Below, in pieces: positions 1 to 4,297 of a DNA stretch of 5,217 nucleotides; the first letter of the stretch is position 1, and the number at the start of each line of letters is the position of its first letter. Below the pieces are notes generated by a model. The model did not search any database. It was given only the letters and a program-made list of their open reading frames with translations, and was not told the origin of the DNA. Source of the DNA: Myxococcales bacterium (GTDB lineage: Bacteria > Myxococcota_C > UBA6777); contig JALTMC010000369.1 of NCBI GenBank assembly GCA_027005175.1, forward strand, positions 1 through 5,217, written 5' to 3'. Made by a program: the position numbers and the translations under genes.

Positions 1-56
1 AACAACGCGACACTTTCATCTGGGCCCTGCAATTCTCTGGTGGCATCACCTTCTAA
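1..56 (+). CDS. 3' end of an upstream gene, possibly an outer-membrane beta-barrel protein (partial)
   Basis: Only the last 17 codons and a TAA stop (54-56) of this gene lie in the window, read from base 3. The tail reads QRDTFIWALQFSGGITF. Counting back from the terminal Phe, hydrophobic or small residues fall on alternate positions (F, I, G, F, L, W, F), which is the pattern of the last beta-strand of outer-membrane barrels recognised by the BAM machinery. Most of these codons end in G or C, which favours this frame over the two others that are also open here (stops at 74-76 and 79-81). The next gene starts 37 bases downstream on the same strand, so they could share a transcript. The evidence is short; the frame choice and the barrel idea are inferences. 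Confidence 0.45.
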   Translation, partial: QRDTFIWALQFSGGITF

Positions 57-93
57 AAAACTTCAAAAGAAGATGAGATGATCTGATCTGCTC

Positions 94-744
94 ATGTTTC
101 GACAATTTTTACGCCATCCCAGTGCAGTTCCTGATCCACAGGTTCTCGAACGTGATATCCGTCAACAAGTTCGGGAGTTGGAGCAAGAAGCGACCGCATT
201 CCACGAAGCGATTGGCCTCTTGCGTGCCGCATTGTCTCTCTCTAGCGAAGGAGAGACCTTTTGGAGAGAGAAGCTCTCCATTGCAGAGCAACAACAGCTT
301 CAAAGCAGAAGTATCGAAGCGCGAGAGACCTCATCAAGAGCAGAGAAACAAAGGAATTCAGCCAAAAGAGAAGAGGGAGCAAACGCTCCAACATGTCCTG
401 ATGAAAAGGACCTGCTATGCAAGCATCTTGTGGAAGAAGGTTGGCGACGAGAGCGACTTCACAACCACACACTGCGAAATTTATACCACCAGATATTAGA
501 GGCCAAACGACGCTTTCTCTACCACTGGCATGAAACATTGCAACAGCAACTACCTCAGCTTCCTTCCGATCGACAGCCGCCGCTTCGTGCTTTGTTGAAC
601 AACACATTGCAAGGCCTTCTCTCCATGGGGATCGAACAAATTGAAGCCAATCACCGTCATGAGCTGGAGAAAATTCTACAATCTCATCCCCCTACATCGT
701 CCTCTACTCTTGACGCTGTAACCCTACAGGATGAAGACGGTTGA
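94..744 (+). CDS. Helical, coiled-coil-like cytoplasmic protein of unknown function
   Basis: I do not recognise this 216-residue protein. It has no signal peptide, membrane segment or catalytic motif. It is rich in Glu, Gln, Arg and Leu and looks almost wholly helical: a first helical stretch at about residues 15-50, a charged low-complexity part at about 60-95 (many Gln, Ser, Arg, Glu), a second helical stretch at about 105-155 containing His/Trp/Tyr clusters, a Pro-containing turn near 153-163, and a last helix at about 163-196 before a Ser/Thr-rich acidic tail. The ATG at 94 is the first start after an in-frame stop at 79-81. No good Shine-Dalgarno lies close to it; the nearest purine-rich stretch is at 65-78. 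ATGAG (73-77) can pair with CTCAT (91-95) over the start. The 3' end overlaps the TPR gene by 14 bases, which suggests coupled translation and a shared role, perhaps as a partner of that membrane protein. The overlap and steady frame make it likely real; the function is open. Confidence 0.7.
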   Translation: MFRQFLRHPSAVPDPQVLERDIRQQVRELEQEATAFHEAIGLLRAALSLSSEGETFWREKLSIAEQQQLQSRSIEARETSSRAEKQRNSAKREEGANAPTCPDEKDLLCKHLVEEGWRRERLHNHTLRNLYHQILEAKRRFLYHWHETLQQQLPQLPSDRQPPLRALLNNTLQGLLSMGIEQIEANHRHELEKILQSHPPTSSSTLDAVTLQDEDG

Positions 745-1711
745 AACCACGATGATGACACACCGAAAAACTCTTTACATGGCATACCTTTGCACCACCT
801 TGACTTTCAGCGTGAACCTTGGTCTTTGCCTCTCTCAGAACACATACGCACAAGGCCAAAGTACAAGCTCAAGCTCAAGCAGTGCTCCCAAGAGTTCCCT
901 GAAACGCCCTGTGTCCAGGGCTGCGAACACGTCTCCAAAGCACCTCACTCCCCAACAGCTTCGTCAACAACAATGGCAGGAAGAGCTGCGCCGACAGCAG
1001 TGGAGACAAAGATACTACCAACCACGCAAACGTCACTGGTATGACTTTCTGTTTGGGATCTTTTGGTGGCTGCTATACTCGATCTGGTTTTGGGTCATAC
1101 TTGCTGTCTTTGGTTTGCCTTACCTCTCTGTTTGGTTGAACAAACGTCGCAAGCTCAAAAACTTCATCCGGGCCCGGATGGCAGAGCTTGCCAACCCCAT
1201 TGATGCCGGCGCACGTTTCCAGCTCGGTAGTATGCTCCTCAAACAAAAAAAGTACCGTCGCGCCCTCCCCTACCTTGAAGAAGCACATCAGATCCAAAAG
1301 AAACAAAACTTTCTTGATCCACGACTTCTTGATGCCTTGGCAGACACATTGCTCGCTCGCAACGAACAAGATCGAGCCATTGCTCTTTACAAAGAGTCCC
1401 TCACCCTTGACTCTACAGGTGGACAGGGAGAAGTGTTTCTGCAACTAGGACGGGCTTATCAGGAAAAGAAAGAGTTTGAAACTGCGGAATCCTGGCTTCA
1501 AAAAGCTTGCCAGGCCAATCGCTCCCTTGCAGAGCCTGTCTATCGATTGTCCCTCCACCTCCACAACCAGGACAAGATCGAGGAAAGTCGCCATCTGCGC
1601 AACGATTTCCTCAAAGATGCCCACACCCTCCCCGCCTTCATTCGCAAACGAAATCGTAAATGGGTAATGATGATGCGGGTTTTCCAACTAAGCCGGTGGT
1701 TCTTCACTTAA
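731..1711 (+). CDS. Membrane-anchored tetratricopeptide-repeat (TPR) protein
   Basis: This 326-residue protein probably acts as a protein-protein interaction scaffold at the inner membrane; its partners are unknown. In order it shows: an N-terminal signal-like segment (basic HRK at 11-13, hydrophobic 14-34, possible cleavage after TYA at 38-40); a Ser-rich linker (44-56); a basic, Gln/Trp/Arg-rich stretch (75-102); one very Trp/Phe-rich membrane segment (about 104-136); a basic NKRRKLK flank (137-143); and about four TPR-like helix pairs (roughly 158-191, 199-230, 233-266, 267-300). The best repeat is at 233-266, with the Gly, Ala and Tyr positions of the TPR pattern. The start at 731 has AGG directly before it. 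ATGs at 752, 755 and 779 are in frame and would give a tighter signal peptide, so the true start is uncertain. It overlaps the preceding gene by 14 bases. The family role could be in envelope assembly or aerotolerance-type complexes, but nothing here decides that. Confidence 0.8.
   Translation: MKTVETTMMTHRKTLYMAYLCTTLTFSVNLGLCLSQNTYAQGQSTSSSSSSAPKSSLKRPVSRAANTSPKHLTPQQLRQQQWQEELRRQQWRQRYYQPRKRHWYDFLFGIFWWLLYSIWFWVILAVFGLPYLSVWLNKRRKLKNFIRARMAELANPIDAGARFQLGSMLLKQKKYRRALPYLEEAHQIQKKQNFLDPRLLDALADTLLARNEQDRAIALYKESLTLDSTGGQGEVFLQLGRAYQEKKEFETAESWLQKACQANRSLAEPVYRLSLHLHNQDKIEESRHLRNDFLKDAHTLPAFIRKRNRKWVMMMRVFQLSRWFFT
865..880 (+). repeat. Short hexanucleotide tandem repeat in the Ser-rich linker of the TPR gene
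   Basis: AAGCTC is repeated 2.7 times and encodes part of the poly-Ser linker behind the signal segment of the TPR protein. Each unit is six bases, so copy-number change would add or remove two residues without shifting the frame. It is too short to call a phase-variation tract. Confidence 0.5.
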
Positions 1712-1718
1712 CCCGCAT
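1673..1718 (+). repeat. 9-bp perfect inverted repeat spanning the stop codon of the TPR gene
   Basis: ATGCGGGTT at 1673-1681 pairs exactly with AACCCGCAT at 1710-1718, enclosing 28 bases. The right arm includes most of the TAA stop (1709-1711). Within the loop CCA (1684-1686) can pair with TGG (1697-1699). No T-run follows on the + strand, so this is not a standard intrinsic terminator. It could be a 3' mRNA stabilising stem, or chance. Confidence 0.45.
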
Positions 1719-1985
1719 AACTCATGATTGCTGAAGAAACAAACGAGACAGAGTACAATTCCGATCGTATCCCGCCCTTAACTGACATTCCGCACGGAAC
1801 AAATGAATCGTAGAGATTACTCGAAAAAGCCCTTATTTTTCAAGGCGCATTTTTGCTGGACATGGCGATTCTTCGATCGCGGAGTTGACATAACAAAGCA
1901 CAACCATCATCGAAGGTATTTATTTTATCAAGCTATTTCATGTAAGTAGTATTGGTTCACTTGTTCAGTATGCGGAACGCCGGCC
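1712..1985. other. Convergent intergenic region without a gene
   Basis: The stretch lies between the 3' ends of the TPR gene and recN. Apart from the right arm of the inverted repeat over the TPR stop and the weak terminator, it holds a small palindrome TTCCG-CA-CGGAA (1788-1799) and a lone TTGACA (1885-1890) without a matching -10 box. I see no open frame with a ribosome binding site and no RNA gene. Confidence 0.6.
1824..1854. terminator. Weak bidirectional intrinsic terminator candidate between the TPR gene and recN
   Basis: GCCCTT at 1829-1834 pairs with AAGGC at 1842-1846 with one bulged base around an AT-rich loop. On the - strand the stem is followed directly by five Ts (complement of 1824-1828), which suits the end of recN transcription. 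On the + strand a T5 run follows three bases later (1850-1854), which could serve the TPR operon. The stem has only five pairs, so it is weak, but its place between two convergent genes fits. It lies about 140 bases past the recN stop. Confidence 0.35.
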
Positions 1986-3749
1986 TTAACTTGCGATCGC
2001 GAGAGTTGCGGGTTTGAGCAGAAGCTTCCGGGCGAGTTCTAGAGCCTGCTCATTGGACTCTCGGCCAGCCAACATTCGAGCAAGTTCTCCGACTCGTTGT
2101 TCTTCTTCCATCAAGGTGACGGATGAGATCGTTCGACCTTCTCTCACGGCCTTTTGAATTAAAAAGTGATGATCCGCTTCTGCTGCGATCTGAGGTGTAT
2201 GTGTAATACAGATGATCTGTATCGAAGGTGTGTCTGTTCTCTGTACATTTTCCTCAACAATTTGACGCAGTTTCTGTGCAATTTGTGTGGCTGCTGCACC
2301 GGAAACCCCTGCATCGATCTCATCAAAGACCAGAGTGGAGACCTCTGAGAGATGCGTCAAGACCCGCTTTAATGCTAGCAGTATCCGACTCAACTCCCCC
2401 CCAGACGCGACACGCTCAAGAGGCCTGAGATCTTCTCCTGGGTTTGCGGCCAGTAAAAAGGCGGCACGTTCGGCACCTCGAACATTCACAACGATCTCGG
2501 TGTCGGAGTCACCTTCATCAACAGCGATACAAGAGATCCCTTCATGGGGCAACAGAGGTTGAAAGGCCACTTGAAAACGCGCTCCTGGCATTGCCAGATC
2601 TGCAAGCTCCGCCTCAAGCTGAGTCGCCATTGTTTTGGCTGCTTTGTGTCTTTTTTGAGTCAGTGGTTCAAGTGATTGAACCAGCTCCTCCTCCGCGATA
2701 TCCATGAGAGGAAGAAGCTCCCTCACACGTGCATTGCTCCGATGAAGCTGCTGAATTTCTTCTTCGAGTTGCTCCAATCGAGCAAAGACAGCATCCCAAT
2801 TTCCACCATACTTTTCATGGAGTTGGTGTAGCTCCTCCAGGCGCTCCTCTATCTCTTTGCTGCGATGTGGAAAAGAGTCTAGCCTGCGCTGGTACCCTTT
2901 CAAAGAGCGAGCACTCTCTTCTATCGCAAACAATGCTCGTTCCAGTTCTTCCACAACTTCTTCTTGCAAAGAACCCATGCTATCACACTTTTCTAGCACC
3001 TGAATGGCACTCGATAGCTTGGTTTGGATCGCGTCATCACAACCCATAAGAAGGCCTTCAACCTCTTCGATGCGCTTTTTCTCTTCCTCACTGGAACTCA
3101 GTTGAGCCAATTCTTCCGTCAGCTCATCCCACTCTCCAGGCAACGGTCCAACCTCTTGAATCGCATCGTACTGATACTGTAGAAATTCCAAGCGCTCTTG
3201 CCTGGTTGTATGTTGCTCTTCCAACTCTTCATGTTCCCGCAACAACAGATCCAGGTGCTGGTGTTTCTTCTCCACCCGTCTGCGCTCTTTTTCACAACCT
3301 GCAAAACGATCAAGCAATTCAAGATGTTGGTTGGGATGAAGCAACGTATTTTGATCGTGCTGACGACCAAAGCTTACAAGCAACGGAGCCAACGTTCGGA
3401 GGTGGCTCGCAGGAACAGAGGTGCTGTTGATATAGGCTCTAGAGCGACCATTGCGGTGGATAATCCGACGCAACGCGAGAGGCTCCATGGGATCAGCCTC
3501 AATCCCCCAAGATCGCAACAGAGGCTCTACAGATGACTGCACAGTAAAGAGAGCTTCAACCCAGGCTCTTGTTTGTCCAGATCGGATCTTCCCGCGATCA
3601 CCACGCCCTCCCAAAACCAGATTTAATGCTGCCAACAGGATCGATTTCCCAGCCCCTGTTTCCCCTGTAAACACATGCAACCCTTCACCAAATTGTAAAG
3701 TGGTAGAAGAAATAATAGCCAGATCTTTGATTTTCAATTCCAATAACAT
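1986..3749 (-). CDS. recN: DNA repair protein RecN (SMC-like ATPase)
   Basis: RecN is a cytoplasmic ATPase related to SMC and Rad50 proteins. It acts early in double-strand-break repair with RecA, and is thought to hold or bridge broken ends. The 587-residue product begins with the typical strand 'MLLELKIKDLAII' and has Walker A GETGAGKS (residues 29-36), a long Glu/Leu/Arg-rich coiled-coil arm (about 155-385) with a break near the middle, the ABC signature VASGGELSR (about 447-455), Walker B TLVFDEIDAG (about 472-481; Asp476 and Glu477 as the catalytic pair), and the switch histidine in ITHTP (about His517). The C-terminal ELARMLAG and ALELARKLL stretch is also usual for the family. The length is slightly above that of E. 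coli RecN (553). The ATG is preceded in frame by a stop 14 codons earlier with no other start between; its Shine-Dalgarno is poor (GGGC). It stands alone, convergent with the TPR gene and divergent from the lipoprotein gene. All key residues are intact. Confidence 0.97.
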   Translation of the reverse strand: MLLELKIKDLAIISSTTLQFGEGLHVFTGETGAGKSILLAALNLVLGGRGDRGKIRSGQTRAWVEALFTVQSSVEPLLRSWGIEADPMEPLALRRIIHRNGRSRAYINSTSVPASHLRTLAPLLVSFGRQHDQNTLLHPNQHLELLDRFAGCEKERRRVEKKHQHLDLLLREHEELEEQHTTRQERLEFLQYQYDAIQEVGPLPGEWDELTEELAQLSSSEEEKKRIEEVEGLLMGCDDAIQTKLSSAIQVLEKCDSMGSLQEEVVEELERALFAIEESARSLKGYQRRLDSFPHRSKEIEERLEELHQLHEKYGGNWDAVFARLEQLEEEIQQLHRSNARVRELLPLMDIAEEELVQSLEPLTQKRHKAAKTMATQLEAELADLAMPGARFQVAFQPLLPHEGISCIAVDEGDSDTEIVVNVRGAERAAFLLAANPGEDLRPLERVASGGELSRILLALKRVLTHLSEVSTLVFDEIDAGVSGAAATQIAQKLRQIVEENVQRTDTPSIQIICITHTPQIAAEADHHFLIQKAVREGRTISSVTLMEEEQRVGELARMLAGRESNEQALELARKLLLKPATLAIAS

Positions 3750-3752
3750 CGT

Positions 3753-3785
3753 CTTGCCCGAATCATAACGTTCTAAGATTGCAAG
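3753..3785 (-). promoter_or_regulatory. Possible leader hairpin over the recN ribosome binding region
   Basis: Just before the recN start, CTTGC+AATC can pair with GATT+GCAAG on the - strand transcript, giving nine pairs with a three-base bulge around a 12-base loop. The right arm ends three bases before the ATG and would cover the weak Shine-Dalgarno. If transcription starts near 3781 as the candidate promoter predicts, most of the left arm is not transcribed, so this holds only with a start further upstream. Confidence 0.2.
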
Positions 3786-3787
3786 TG

Positions 3788-3817
3788 ATTAAAAGAGAGA
3801 CAGCTTTTCCATGGAAA
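3788..3817 (-). promoter_or_regulatory. Candidate recN promoter with an overlapping 12-bp palindrome
   Basis: On the - strand TTTCCA (3817-3812) and TTTAAT (3793-3788) match the -35 and -10 consensus at 4/6 and 5/6 positions with an 18-base spacer, which would start transcription about 30 bases before the recN ATG. The -35 box is half of a perfect palindrome TTTCCATGGAAA (3806-3817), a plausible repressor site. It does not match the LexA boxes I know (E. coli CTG-N10-CAG, Bacillus GAAC-N4-GTTC, Bdellovibrio TTAC-N3-GTAA), so SOS control cannot be read from it. Confidence 0.3.
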
Positions 3818-3833
3818 GAGAGGCAAATCCTCA

Positions 3834-3873
3834 CTCACACTATGACATTGTTGTGTGTTATTGTGAGACACAA
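3834..3873. repeat. TGTG/CACA-rich patch with nested inverted repeats
   Basis: CTCACA (3834-3839) is complementary to TGTGAG (3862-3867); CACAC (3836-3840) to GTGTG (3853-3857); TTGTGT (3851-3856) to ACACAA (3868-3873). Such half sites are like those bound by CRP/FNR-type regulators (TGTGA-N6-TCACA), but the spacings here do not match that operator. It may be a regulator binding patch or simple sequence bias. Confidence 0.25.
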
Positions 3874-4029
3874 ATCAAATACCATCAAAGCTCGATCCAT
3901 ATCCACCCTCATGGTAAGAGGAAGTCTAAAAAAGCACACTCCTCACTTTGTTGGGTGAAGCCCTTCTGGAAAGATCGGTCTTTTGTTTTGCCATGGCTCA
4001 AAATTTGTTGAGACAAAAGATAAGAAAGA

Positions 4030-4086
4030 GAAGTCACATCACGACTTCCACATTTGTGATGAAACAAATGCAATGATTTGTTTCAT
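4030..4086 (+). repeat. Cluster of three perfect short hairpins, two mutually exclusive
   Basis: Three stems follow one another: GAAGTC (4030-4035) with GACTTC (4043-4048), loop of 7; CATTTGT (4051-4057) with ACAAATG (4064-4070), loop of 6; and ATGAAACAAAT (4059-4069) with ATTTGTTTCAT (4076-4086), loop of 6. All are perfect. The second and third share bases 4059-4069, so only one can form at a time. No T-run follows the last stem on the + strand. It sits about 210 bases before the lipoprotein start and 280 bases before the recN start, so it could be an operator array, part of a leader or a small RNA. Confidence 0.5.
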
Positions 4087-4240
4087 GATAAATCCAAAAC
4101 TGTTGGGGTCGCGTAGTAACAGCAGAACCAACATTGTTCACAGGCGCAAGCGACAGAGTTCCATAGTTGTTAACTAGACAAAACCCTGTGTTCCTGCGAT
4201 TGTGATGCCTTGTTCCCAGTAGTTTCATTTCTTTTAGCAT

Positions 4241-4276
4241 TGGTCCAGTACAGTGACCATGAACAGTGAATGTTCA
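4241..4276 (+). promoter_or_regulatory. Candidate operator or leader dyads just upstream of the lipoprotein gene
   Basis: A perfect dyad TGAACA-GTGAA-TGTTCA lies at 4260-4276, eight bases before the Shine-Dalgarno of the lipoprotein gene. Beside it TGGTC (4241-4245) pairs with GACCA (4255-4259), and ACAGTGA occurs twice in direct order (4250-4256 and 4263-4269, 13 bases apart). A weak promoter could lie just upstream: TTGTTC (4210-4215), 17 bases, TTTAGC (4233-4238). The GAAC-N7-GTTC spacing does not fit the Gram-positive LexA box. The dyads could be a protein site or a small mRNA hairpin next to the ribosome site. Confidence 0.3.
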
Positions 4277-4284
4277 AAACGAGT

Positions 4285-4288
4285 GGAG
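4285..4288 (+). promoter_or_regulatory. Ribosome binding site deciding the lipoprotein start
   Basis: GGAG at 4285-4288 lies nine bases before the ATG at 4298. The earlier in-frame ATG at 4259 lacks such a site, and starting there would place a 13-residue polar extension before the signal peptide. This supports 4298. Confidence 0.65.
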
Positions 4289-4297
4289 ACGGATTGT

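Larger units (their letters stand above)
3750..4297. other. Divergent, AT-richer intergenic region with many inverted repeats
   Basis: About 550 bases separate the starts of recN and the lipoprotein gene. Short open frames (3811-4011 and 3983-4177 on +, 4034-4240 on -) have no ribosome binding site, odd composition and mutual overlap, so I do not call them genes. The region does hold the recN upstream signals, a TGTG/CACA-rich patch (3834-3873), a hairpin cluster (4030-4086), a 6-bp stem TGTTGG/CCAACA (4101-4106 with 4128-4133), and dyads before the lipoprotein gene. It may encode a small RNA or a long leader, but no promoter-terminator pair is clear enough to call one. Confidence 0.6.

Noticed and set aside
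122-499. 125-codon alternative + frame and an antisense frame (242-607) over the first gene
   Set aside because: The frame 94-744 is longer and joins the TPR gene by a coupling-type overlap; the others have no ribosome site or domain pattern.
526-541. Sigma-54-like element TGGCAT...TTGC
   Set aside because: The GG to GC spacing is one base too long and it lies inside the first gene, far from any start it could serve.
1885-1890. Perfect -35 hexamer TTGACA between the convergent genes
   Set aside because: No -10-like hexamer at 16-18 bases and nothing downstream on that strand except antisense to recN.
1873-2007. Two similar stretches CGATCGCG(A)GAGTTG near 1874 and 1994
   Set aside because: Only about 14 bases match with one gap; the second is the coding end of recN. 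Too little to call a duplicated gene end or a site.
3811-4011. 66-codon + strand frame starting within the recN upstream palindrome
   Set aside because: No ribosome binding site, a His/Lys/Cys-rich composition without a domain pattern, and overlap with likely regulatory sequence.
4259-4297. Earlier in-frame ATG for the lipoprotein
   Set aside because: No Shine-Dalgarno, and it would put a polar, Cys-containing 13-residue extension before a normal KRK signal start.
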